Shown here: positions 35,454 to 42,928 of the stretch, one piece after another | Position numbering within the stretch: the stretch's first letter is position 1 | How the letters are laid out: each line of letters begins with the position of its first letter | Assembly: GCF_011030405.1 (NCBI RefSeq) | Contig: NZ_JAAJTJ010000003.1 | Coordinates: forward strand, 62,001-126,000 | DNA length: 64,000 nt | Reading direction: 5' to 3' | Source of the DNA: Parapedobacter sp. SGR-10 | GTDB lineage: Bacteria; Bacteroidota; Bacteroidia; Sphingobacteriales; Sphingobacteriaceae | Translations under genes and position numbers: made by a program | Notes under the pieces: generated by a model | Told to the model about the DNA's origin: nothing | What the model saw: only the letters and a program-made list of their open reading frames with translations | Database searches by the model: none

Positions 35454-36620
35454 ATGAAAACAATAGGGTTTCTGATTTTTATTTTTTTCTGTTTCACAGG
35501 AAAAAACTGGGGACAGACGAAGGATCGTCCGATCTTTCCGAAAGAAGGGATGGATTCCTCTTCTTTTGCTACGGTGATAGAAGGTAAAAAGGTGAATCTC
35601 TATACTCTTCATAACGGCAATATAACGGTCTATCTTTCTAATCATGGTGCTCGTCTGGTGGGATTATCTGTTCCGGATAAAAATGGCAGTCCCACGGACA
35701 TCGTATTGGGATTGCCTAAAGGGGCCGACTATAATACATCCGGAGGATCGCTATTTGGCCCTATAGTGGGGCCTTATGCCAATAGGATAGCGAATGCCAG
35801 CTTTGATTTGAATGGAGAAACGTATAATCTTACGACGGTGAATGGACGTTACGCGGCGCATGGTGGTCCTCATGGGGTGCATCGTACGGTCTGGGACGTA
35901 GATTCACTAAGTGCAACGAAGATTAAGTTCAAATGTGTGTTGCAGGATAAGTATGGGGGCTTCCCGGGCAATAGAGTGATATATGTCTCTTATGCTTTGA
36001 CCCATCGTAATGAATTAACGATCTCTTATGAAGCGACGACAGATAAGACAACCGTTATGAATCTGAGCAATCACGCTTACTTTAATCTCAATGGGGAGGG
36101 GTCAGGATCAATTTTAGGACATCAGCTGCAACTGTTTGCGGAAGCTTTTACCCCGGTCGATAGATCATTGATCCCTACCGGAGAAATACAGCCCGTGAAA
36201 GAAAACAAGCCTTTTGATTTTACCACGTTAAAGGCTATCGGTCGGGATATTGCTGCTGAAAATAATACTCAACTGACGTATGGCAGAGGCTATGACCATA
36301 ATTTTGTGCTGGCGGACCATAAATTTTCCTACCTCCATCATGCTGCCAGATTAATAGGCGATCTTTCAGGTATCGTGATGGATATATATAGTCATGAGCC
36401 GGGTATTCAATTTTACAGCGGTAATTTTATGTCCGGTAAAAATACATTGAAAAATGGCGGAAGGGATGAGTTCAGATCAGGGCTTTGTCTGGAACCCCAG
36501 CATTTTCCCGATTCACCCAACCAACCGGCATTTCCGTCTACGGTACTGAAGCCGGGGCAACTTTACCGAACGGTATCGGTTTATCGGTTTTCGACGGTGG
36601 GTCAACTCAATATGAAATAG
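35454..36620 (+). CDS. galM: Secreted aldose 1-epimerase (galactose mutarotase)
   Basis: 388 residues. A signal peptide (about 1-21, GKNWGQ) places it in the periplasm, unlike the cytoplasmic enzyme of enterobacteria. Family motifs: PYANRIANASF, AAHGGPHGVHRTVWDV, NLSNHAYFNLNG with catalytic H207, and GLCLEPQHFPDSPNQP with the catalytic Glu near residue 345. Interconverts alpha- and beta-anomers of aldoses such as galactose, which speeds uptake of sugar released by anomer-retaining glycosidases. Last gene of the central operon. The sugar is presumed galactose from the alpha-galactosidase context. Confidence 0.9.
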   Translation: MKTIGFLIFIFFCFTGKNWGQTKDRPIFPKEGMDSSSFATVIEGKKVNLYTLHNGNITVYLSNHGARLVGLSVPDKNGSPTDIVLGLPKGADYNTSGGSLFGPIVGPYANRIANASFDLNGETYNLTTVNGRYAAHGGPHGVHRTVWDVDSLSATKIKFKCVLQDKYGGFPGNRVIYVSYALTHRNELTISYEATTDKTTVMNLSNHAYFNLNGEGSGSILGHQLQLFAEAFTPVDRSLIPTGEIQPVKENKPFDFTTLKAIGRDIAAENNTQLTYGRGYDHNFVLADHKFSYLHHAARLIGDLSGIVMDIYSHEPGIQFYSGNFMSGKNTLKNGGRDEFRSGLCLEPQHFPDSPNQPAFPSTVLKPGQLYRTVSVYRFSTVGQLNMK

Positions 36621-36667
36621 TGTAATGAGAAGGTTAACAATGTTTTAGGTAAAAATAGTTTAGAAAA

Positions 36668-36699
36668 TTTGTTTATCAAAAATATTATACTTTAATTTG
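36668..36699 (+). promoter_or_regulatory. Promoter of the FAD oxidoreductase / symporter unit
   Basis: TTTG at 36668-36671 and TTAATTTG at 36692-36699 with 20 bases between them. The -7 box has one mismatch to TAnnTTTG. It lies in the 136-base gap after the mutarotase gene and directly in front of the second tandem operator. Confidence 0.55.
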
Positions 36700-36704
36700 A
36701 ATAA

Positions 36705-36724
36705 TAGACCAGACTAGACCAATC
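36705..36724 (+). promoter_or_regulatory. Tandem operator, site 2 (TAxACCAGAC direct repeat)
   Basis: TAGACCAGAC followed head-to-tail by TAGACCAATC, six bases after the -7 box. It differs from site 1 (11698-11717) by C/G at the third base of each unit and at the end of the second unit. Presence before both PUL transcripts links them to one regulator, most simply the GntR-type protein at 10488-11507. Confidence 0.62.
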
Positions 36725-36756
36725 TAGTTTGAAGAGAAAAGATATAAAACTAAGTG

Positions 36757-39171
36757 ATGATAAAAAGAGAACACGAAGCGAAAAGAACATTAAAGACAGA
36801 GACCTATCACGCAGAACTGGCCATCATCGGTGGTGGACTGTCGGGAGTGTGTACTGCTATTACGGCTGCACGCAAAGGTGTGAAAGTAGTATTGGTGCAG
36901 GACAGACCTGTGCTGGGGGGGAACTCTTCCAGTGAGGTACGACTATGGATATTAGGTGCCACTTCGCATATGGGCAACAATAACCGATGGAGTCGGGAGG
37001 GAGGTGTAATAGATGAAATATTGGTAGAGAACACCTATAAGAATAAAGAAGGAAACCCGTTGATATTCGATAGTATCTTATTGGATAAAGTGACGGCGGA
37101 ACCGAATATCAAATTGCTCTTGAATACTGCTGTGTACGAGGTACAGAAAACAGATGAAGATACGATTGGCTCGGTAAAAGGTTTCTGTAGCCAAAATTCA
37201 ACAGAATATGTGGTGCATGCACCTTTGTTTTGTGATGCGTCGGGAGACGGTATCGTAGGTTTTCTCTCCGGAGCAGCATTCCGAATGGGAGCCGAAAGGC
37301 AAGAAGAATTCGGGGAAAAATTTGCGCCTACCGAGGAATACGGCGAATTGCTCGGACATAGCATGTATTTTTATACAAAAGATACCGGCCGGCCGGTCAA
37401 ATATACCGCACCTTCCTTTGCGATGGATGTCACCAAAGAGGTACCGAAGTTCAAAAAGTTCAATGCCAAAGAACATGGTTGTCAACTGTGGTGGCTGGAG
37501 CATGGCGGACGTATGGATACCATACATGATACGGAGCAGATCAAATGGGATCTGTGGAAAGTGATCTATGGTGCTTGGGATTATGTCAAGAATTCAGGCA
37601 ATTTTCCCGAAGCGGAAAACCTAACGTTGGAGTGGGTGGGCACTATTCCCGGAAAACGGGAAAGTCGCCGTTTTGAAGGAGATTACATGTTGCGTCAGCA
37701 AGATATCGTCGAGCAACGCCCACATGAAGATGCGGTAGCCTACGGAGGTTGGTCTATAGACCTGCATCCTGCAGACGGTGTCTTCAGCGAGAAGCCTGGC
37801 TGTAACCAATGGCATGCCAAAGGTGTTTATCAGATTCCGTATCGCTGTTTGTACAGTCGGAATATCAAGAATTTATTTATCGGTGGGCGACTTATCAGTG
37901 CGACTCACGTTGCTTTCGCCTCCACACGTGTGATGGCGACTGCTGCACATATCGGGCAAGCTATCGGTATGGCGGCATATATTGCGAAAGAAAAAGGAGC
38001 AAGTCTAGCGGAACTCGTCGAAACCGATAGTGGACAGATTGGCTCGCAATCCGCAGTACGCGATACGCAGTACGCAATACGCAATACGCAATACGCAATA
38101 CACAATACGCAATACACAATACCCACTACGTACTACTTAACTCCACGTGAGATATTAACGGATGGATTTATCACAGATTTGCAACAGGAATTGCTGAAAA
38201 GCGGACAACATATTCCAGGTTTGGAACTGCGTGATGAGGCCGATTTGGTGCAATATGCCGAAGTCCATGCATCCAGCAGTTTTGAGTTGGATAAGTTTAA
38301 TGCGGATTTTCCACTTCCGATAGAAACTGCCGTAGCACAGATGTTGCCTTTGAAAGAAGGAAAAGTACCGAATATAACTGTGGAGGTAGATGCCGCAGAA
38401 GATGCCGAATTGCAGGTAGAATTGCGCATTAGCGACAAGACGGGCAACTATACCCCCGATGTCACGTTGGAGACCAAGTCCATTGCACTCCAAAAGGGGA
38501 AGGCCACGATAGCCATATCCTTTTCGGCGACGATGCCCGAACGTGCATATGCTTTTGTAGTTTTCCATAAAAATCCTGCCGTATCGCTATACCGTACGCA
38601 CACCCGTGTCACAGGTGTTCTTACCGTTTTCAATTTGGTCAATAAAGCCGTGTCCAATTATGGAAAGCAAACTCCTCCCGAAGATATCGGAATGGAAGCA
38701 TTTGAGTTTTGGTGTCCGCAACGCCGTCCGGAAGGGCATAACCTAGCCTTACGTCTTGATCCGGCATTGCAGCCTTTTGGTGCTGAGCAGGTCAAAACAG
38801 GTGTCTATCGTCCTACAACCCAGCCGAATGCTTGGGTAGCCTCATTGGAAGATCAGGCTCCTCAACTCAAGATCAGTTGGAATGAAAATAAGCAGATTCA
38901 AAAAATAGATTTATTTTTTGATACAGATTATGACCATCCAATGGAGAGTGTACTCATGGGGCACCCCGAAGATGCCATGCCTTTCTGTGTCCGAAATTAT
39001 ACAATATCGGATGATAAAGGGAATATTGTATTTGAACGAAAAGGTAATTATCAAAGTTTGAATCAAATCGTATTGGAGCAGCCCATTTTAACCAGTGCAT
39101 TGACTATTAAGGTTGAGCGCCCATCGGTCCATGTGCCAGCCTCTTTATTTTCTGTTCGTTGTTATAGCTAA
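36757..39171 (+). CDS. FAD-dependent oxidoreductase with C-terminal beta-sandwich
   Basis: 804 residues from ATG 36757; the GTG just before it is in frame but less likely. No signal peptide, so probably cytoplasmic. The Rossmann motif ELAIIGGGLSGVCTAI (glycines near 25-30) and the FIGGRLISATHVAFASTRVMAT block mark the FAD_oxidored-type family. Residues 480-804 are beta-rich, with a C-terminal part resembling a galactose-binding domain. Between them (432-459) is an in-frame tandem repeat, TQYAIRN-like, from a 7-bp DNA repeat. Coupled to a symporter gene 8 bases downstream. Probably oxidises an imported sugar or derivative; the substrate is unknown. Confidence 0.82.
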   Translation: MIKREHEAKRTLKTETYHAELAIIGGGLSGVCTAITAARKGVKVVLVQDRPVLGGNSSSEVRLWILGATSHMGNNNRWSREGGVIDEILVENTYKNKEGNPLIFDSILLDKVTAEPNIKLLLNTAVYEVQKTDEDTIGSVKGFCSQNSTEYVVHAPLFCDASGDGIVGFLSGAAFRMGAERQEEFGEKFAPTEEYGELLGHSMYFYTKDTGRPVKYTAPSFAMDVTKEVPKFKKFNAKEHGCQLWWLEHGGRMDTIHDTEQIKWDLWKVIYGAWDYVKNSGNFPEAENLTLEWVGTIPGKRESRRFEGDYMLRQQDIVEQRPHEDAVAYGGWSIDLHPADGVFSEKPGCNQWHAKGVYQIPYRCLYSRNIKNLFIGGRLISATHVAFASTRVMATAAHIGQAIGMAAYIAKEKGASLAELVETDSGQIGSQSAVRDTQYAIRNTQYAIHNTQYTIPTTYYLTPREILTDGFITDLQQELLKSGQHIPGLELRDEADLVQYAEVHASSSFELDKFNADFPLPIETAVAQMLPLKEGKVPNITVEVDAAEDAELQVELRISDKTGNYTPDVTLETKSIALQKGKATIAISFSATMPERAYAFVVFHKNPAVSLYRTHTRVTGVLTVFNLVNKAVSNYGKQTPPEDIGMEAFEFWCPQRRPEGHNLALRLDPALQPFGAEQVKTGVYRPTTQPNAWVASLEDQAPQLKISWNENKQIQKIDLFFDTDYDHPMESVLMGHPEDAMPFCVRNYTISDDKGNIVFERKGNYQSLNQIVLEQPILTSALTIKVERPSVHVPASLFSVRCYS
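38051..38134 (+). repeat. Tandem 7-bp repeat inside the FAD oxidoreductase gene
   Basis: Twelve head-to-tail units of seven bases, consensus ACGCAAT: four perfect copies at 38072-38099 and degenerate copies on both sides (CCGCAGT, ACGCGAT, ACACAAT, ACCCACT, ACGTACT). Three units equal seven codons, so the translation is itself a heptapeptide repeat (TQYAIRN, TQYAIHN, TQYTIPT). The total of 84 bases keeps the frame open. Confidence 0.93.
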
Positions 39172-39179
39172 GCAAAAAA

Positions 39180-40856
39180 ATGGGTGTTTTAGATTATATT
39201 ATAATGCTTGCTTTTACGGGAATCGTAATCGCAGCTGGCCTGTCCTTTGGGAAAACAGGTAATTCGATGAAGTCGTACTTTGCGGCCGGAGGTGCGGTGC
39301 CTTGGCGGATCAGTGGTCTGTCCCTGTTTATGAGTTTCTTTTCGGCAGGTACATTCGTTGTTTGGGGATCTATTGCGTATCAACACGGTTTTGTAGCTAT
39401 TGCTATTCAGATGACCATGTGTGTGGGAGGGCTTTTGGTTGGGATGTTTATAGCACCGGCCTGGCAAAAGTCCCATTCGTTGACGGCGGCGGAATTTGTG
39501 TCCAAACGCTTGGGGATTTCGGTACAGAAATTTTACAGCTACCTTATTTTGTTGATATCATTGATGTACACAGGAGCTTTTCTTTACCCTGTAGCCAAGA
39601 TCATCAACGTATCGACCGGTTTTTCCATTGAGGCTTGTATCTTGGTCTTAGGGGTACTTATTATCCTTTATACTGTAGTTGGTGGATTGTGGGGGGTGAT
39701 GATCACCGATGTCATTCAGTTTATTGTACTTACGGCTGCGGTTATTATTGTTGTACCTTTGGCCTTCGACCGGATAGGTGGTGTAGGTGAGTTGTTTGCC
39801 AAAGCACCACCCGATTTTTTTAATGTCGTAAATGAAGAATATTCCTGGCTCTTCCTATTGGCGTTTGCTATCTACAACGGTATATTTATCGGTGGAAACT
39901 GGGCCTATGTGCAGCGTTACACCACAGTGGACAGCCCTAGATCAGCGAGCAAGGTAGGGTATCTATTTGCTGGCCTCTATCTGGTCAGTCCTTTTATCTG
40001 GATGTTGCCGCCGATGATCTATCGGTTGGTCAATCCTGAGCTTTCCGGCTTGGAAAATGAGGGAGCCTATCTGATGATGTGTAAGGAGGTGCTTCCCAAA
40101 GGATTGATAGGCCTCATGCTTGGGGGGATGGTATTTGCGACGGCAAGTTCAGTCAATACGACTTTAAATCTTGCGGCAGCTGTATTTACCAATGATTTGT
40201 ACAAATCTGTACGACCCAATACCAAGCCGAAGCAATTGATGCTGATCGCCAAGACGTCGGTCGTGGTCTTTGGTCTAATAACGATCCTGGTCGCGTTGTG
40301 GGTGCCATCGGCAGGAGGGATAGTCGAGATTGTACTGAGTGTGGGTGCTGTGACTGGATGTTCGCTGTATGGACCGCCGATATGGGCTTTATTTTCAAAG
40401 TTTCATACGGGGAGATCTATACTTTGGTGTACGATTTTGGGATTAGGTATCAATGTGTATTTTAAATTTTTCCATCCTTTGTTGACTGGAATTTCACTGA
40501 GCCGGGCAGAGGAAATGTTGGCAGGTGCCATTATTCCTTTTGTACTATTGGCAGGTTATGAAATCTGGGCCAGAAGCAAAGGAAAGGTTGCGCAGGATTA
40601 CGTGAGCTATAAAGAAGGGCAACAGCGTATAGCGGCCCAAACGGAAGAAGATAATGCAGAGGAAGAGAGTAGTGAGGTACAAAATCGCTATGGCTTGAAG
40701 GTATTGGCTCGTACGATGGCCATTACCTCGCTTATCTTTATTGTCTTGGCTTTACTGGCCCAAAAGGGATTATGGATTACATTGGTCATAGGATTGCTGA
40801 TCGGATTGGCAGCTTTTTTGATTTATAGATCTTTGGGCAAAGAAACTACAAAGTAG
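39180..40856 (+). CDS. Sodium:solute symporter (SSS family)
   Basis: 558 residues, strongly hydrophobic, with about 13-14 predicted membrane helices. It starts with GVLDYIIMLAFTGIVIAAGLSFG and contains the family segments SYFAAGGAVPWRISGLSLFMSFFSAGTFV and GGMVFATASSVNTTLNLAAAVFTNDLY. A hydrophilic loop near residues 470-500 (AQTEEDNAEEESSEV) precedes the last helices. Inner-membrane uptake of a sugar or sugar acid driven by sodium. Its pairing with the FAD oxidoreductase suggests it imports that enzyme's substrate. Ends the PUL. Confidence 0.92.
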   Translation: MGVLDYIIMLAFTGIVIAAGLSFGKTGNSMKSYFAAGGAVPWRISGLSLFMSFFSAGTFVVWGSIAYQHGFVAIAIQMTMCVGGLLVGMFIAPAWQKSHSLTAAEFVSKRLGISVQKFYSYLILLISLMYTGAFLYPVAKIINVSTGFSIEACILVLGVLIILYTVVGGLWGVMITDVIQFIVLTAAVIIVVPLAFDRIGGVGELFAKAPPDFFNVVNEEYSWLFLLAFAIYNGIFIGGNWAYVQRYTTVDSPRSASKVGYLFAGLYLVSPFIWMLPPMIYRLVNPELSGLENEGAYLMMCKEVLPKGLIGLMLGGMVFATASSVNTTLNLAAAVFTNDLYKSVRPNTKPKQLMLIAKTSVVVFGLITILVALWVPSAGGIVEIVLSVGAVTGCSLYGPPIWALFSKFHTGRSILWCTILGLGINVYFKFFHPLLTGISLSRAEEMLAGAIIPFVLLAGYEIWARSKGKVAQDYVSYKEGQQRIAAQTEEDNAEEESSEVQNRYGLKVLARTMAITSLIFIVLALLAQKGLWITLVIGLLIGLAAFLIYRSLGKETTK

Positions 40857-40858
40857 GA

Positions 40859-40897
40859 GGTAGACTTCTGAAGTTTCAAAAACTTCAGAAGTCTACC
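40859..40897. terminator. 39-nt perfect hairpin after the symporter gene
   Basis: 18-base arms GGTAGACTTCTGAAGTTT and AAACTTCAGAAGTCTACC around CAA, starting two bases after the stop codon. There is no T run on the plus strand. It likely ends the PUL transcript or is an intergenic palindromic repeat; the arms are perfect. Confidence 0.7.
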
Positions 40898-40907
40898 AAG
40901 TAATATT

Positions 40908-40915
40908 TATCTTTG
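40908..40915 (+). promoter_or_regulatory. -7 box of the rpe promoter
   Basis: TATCTTTG, an exact TAnnTTTG match, 32 bases before the rpe start. No clear TTTG at the -33 distance because the upstream DNA is the hairpin arm. Confidence 0.5.
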
Positions 40916-40947
40916 CATATTGATAATATGTAAAAATAAATATAGCG

Positions 40948-41628
40948 ATGTCGCATTCAAAACATTTAATAGCTCCGTCTATACTTGCAGCCGATTTTGC
41001 CGATTTGGGCAAGGACATCCGTATGGTCAATGAAAGTCAGGCAGATTGGTTTCATATTGACATTATGGATGGTGTGTTCGTGCCTAACATTTCCTTTGGT
41101 TTTCCTGTGATGCAGGCGATCGCCAAGCATGCGCAAAAACCGTTGGACGTACATTTGATGATCGTCGATCCGGATCGATATCTGCAGACTTGTAAGGACA
41201 ATGGCGCAGCAATCATCACCGTGCATTACGAAGCCTGTACACACCTGCATCGTACATTGGCTGCGATCAAAGAACTCGGTTGTAAAGCAGGGGTGGCCTT
41301 AAATCCACATACTCCTGTACACTTGCTCAAAGATATTATCCAAGATATCGATCTGGTATGCCTTATGTCCGTGAATCCCGGTTTTGGAGGGCAGAAATTC
41401 ATACGACAAACATATCGTAAGATCGAAGAATTGAGGGGCTTGGCTGCAGGAATCAATGATAGCCTATTGATCGAAATAGATGGAGGGGTGTCGTTGGATA
41501 ATGCCGGACAGCTGTTAAAAGCAGGTGCTGATGTGTTAGTCGCCGGTTCTTTTGTTTTCAATTCATATACCCCTTTAGAAACCGTGAAAGCCTTGAAGGA
41601 AGTCGATCCTTTCTTGCAGAAAGCTTGA
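40948..41628 (+). CDS. rpe: Ribulose-phosphate 3-epimerase
   Basis: 226 residues, the usual family length. TIM-barrel motifs: IAPSILAADFADLG, WFHIDIMDGVFVPNISFG with the metal/catalytic Asp, LDVHLMI, CLMSVNPGFGGQKFI and LIEIDGGVSLDN. Interconverts ribulose 5-phosphate and xylulose 5-phosphate in the pentose phosphate pathway in the cytoplasm. It has its own promoter and a rho-independent terminator, so it stands apart from the PUL. Confidence 0.97.
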   Translation: MSHSKHLIAPSILAADFADLGKDIRMVNESQADWFHIDIMDGVFVPNISFGFPVMQAIAKHAQKPLDVHLMIVDPDRYLQTCKDNGAAIITVHYEACTHLHRTLAAIKELGCKAGVALNPHTPVHLLKDIIQDIDLVCLMSVNPGFGGQKFIRQTYRKIEELRGLAAGINDSLLIEIDGGVSLDNAGQLLKAGADVLVAGSFVFNSYTPLETVKALKEVDPFLQKA

Positions 41629-41667
41629 TTTTTTTTGTAAGCATAAAAACATGAAGATTACGAATTG

Positions 41668-41695
41668 GTCCGGTCTGAAAAACCGGACTTTTTTA
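41668..41695 (+). terminator. Rho-independent terminator after rpe
   Basis: Arms GTCCGGT (41668-41674) and ACCGGAC (41682-41688), seven-base loop, followed by TTTTTT. Confidence 0.85.
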
Positions 41696-41762
41696 TTGTC
41701 TGTGAAAGAAAGTTTTAAAAAAAAATGATTTTCAAGGAAAAAAGTCGTAAATTAGAGGACAA

Positions 41763-42281
41763 ATGTCTGAGGTTATGGTAAGGTCAAAATTTAAACTGGA
41801 AGAGAAACTGAATGAAGAGATTTCCTCATTCATTCACGAGGCTCGGGAGCCGGAGGTTCTTTATGAGTCCCCCAAAAAGAAAGTAACATACGAAGATTTT
41901 CTTTCCGACAAAATGTTGATCATCAGAGCTATACGTATGGGTATTCCTTATTCACTATTTAATCTGATTCAAGATTACACCCCTTTTACCGAAAATGATT
42001 GGGCAAATATTCTTGATATTTCCACCAAATCCCTACAGCGCTATAAACAGGCGCCAAAGCATTATTTTAGGCCGTTACAGTCAGAGAAAATAATCGAGAT
42101 GGCGGAGGTGACCCGAGAAGGGCTCGATGTATTTGGTGATATGGACAAGTTCAAGCTGTGGCTGAATACCCCGAATTATGCTTTAGGAAACCTCCTGCCG
42201 ATAGAGCTTTTAAGAGATTCTTATGGCAAGGAGCTGGTTATCGGTGAGTTGACAAGAATTAATCACGGTATTCTTGTTTAG
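41763..42281 (+). CDS. Xre/ParS-type antitoxin (DUF2384) of an Xre-RES module
   Basis: 172 residues. The N-terminal 60 residues carry a helical, Xre-like region. The central and C-terminal part (FTENDWANILDISTKSLQRYKQ ... EMAEVTREGLDVFGDMDKFKLWLNTPNYALGNLLPIELL) is the MbcA/ParS/Xre antitoxin domain that binds the RES toxin. Three bases separate it from the toxin gene, the normal antitoxin-first order. Expected to neutralise the toxin and to repress its own promoter; no operator is obvious upstream. A small island between housekeeping genes. Confidence 0.88.
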   Translation: MSEVMVRSKFKLEEKLNEEISSFIHEAREPEVLYESPKKKVTYEDFLSDKMLIIRAIRMGIPYSLFNLIQDYTPFTENDWANILDISTKSLQRYKQAPKHYFRPLQSEKIIEMAEVTREGLDVFGDMDKFKLWLNTPNYALGNLLPIELLRDSYGKELVIGELTRINHGILV

Positions 42282-42284
42282 TTC

Positions 42285-42746
42285 ATGGAGGTATTTAGGC
42301 TAGCAAGAGAGAGGTTTGCGAATTCGCTTTCGGGTAAGGGTGCGGCGTTAAAGGGGGCGAGGTGGAATTCAATAGGGGTTGAACTGATCTACACAGCAGC
42401 TAACCGATCTCTTGCCATGGCAGAAGTAGCTGTTCATTTTACGCTGGCGACACTTCCCGAAGATTATATGATGATTACCATTGAGATTCCTAATGGGGTT
42501 TCTCTAAAAGAAGTAGAAGTTAAAGATTTGCCCCCCAATTGGAATATATTCCCGCATCCTATAGCCACCCAACGTTTTGGTGATATATTTGTCACTGAGA
42601 ATAAATTCTGTGTTTTGAAGATCCCTTCAGTTGTGACACAAGGGGATTATAATCTTCTTCTCAATCCCAATCATCCGGACTTTGCCAAGATTAGCATTAA
42701 GCGCATAGAAAAGTTCCCGTTTGACAATAGATTGTTTAAGTTTTAG
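42285..42746 (+). CDS. RES-domain toxin, NAD+ phosphorylase family
   Basis: 153 residues, typical for the family. It begins MEVFRLARERFANSLSGKGAALKGARWNSIG, giving the Arg and GxRWN motif, then YTAANRSLAMAEVAVH with the conserved Glu, and CVLKIPSVVT with the conserved Ser. Members degrade NAD+ and stop growth when free of antitoxin (established for the family). Follows the Xre/ParS antitoxin gene by three bases. Apparently intact. Confidence 0.92.
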   Translation: MEVFRLARERFANSLSGKGAALKGARWNSIGVELIYTAANRSLAMAEVAVHFTLATLPEDYMMITIEIPNGVSLKEVEVKDLPPNWNIFPHPIATQRFGDIFVTENKFCVLKIPSVVTQGDYNLLLNPNHPDFAKISIKRIEKFPFDNRLFKF

Positions 42747-42808
42747 TTTAGAACAATTCCAAATTATGTAATCGATTGTTTCTATTCTATATAAAGGTTG
42801 TTTTTTCT

Positions 42809-42816
42809 TACTTTTG
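42809..42816 (+). promoter_or_regulatory. -7 box of the acnB promoter
   Basis: TACTTTTG matches TAnnTTTG, 112 bases before the acnB start. No convincing TTTG at -33. The 182-base gap holds nothing else recognisable. Confidence 0.5.
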
Positions 42817-42928
42817 TGCCGAAAAAAATATTGCTTTTCTACAGACATCAACACAAGAGAAAATACTAACAAATAGAGCTGTCGACATTTGTATTGGAAA
42901 ACGGCTCTCGCTTTGATAAGACATCATT

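Noticed and set aside
38051..38134. Possible CRISPR array or insertion-sequence end in the 7-bp repeat
   Set aside because: Units are head-to-tail with no spacers, no cas genes or transposase are near, and the gene stays open through it.
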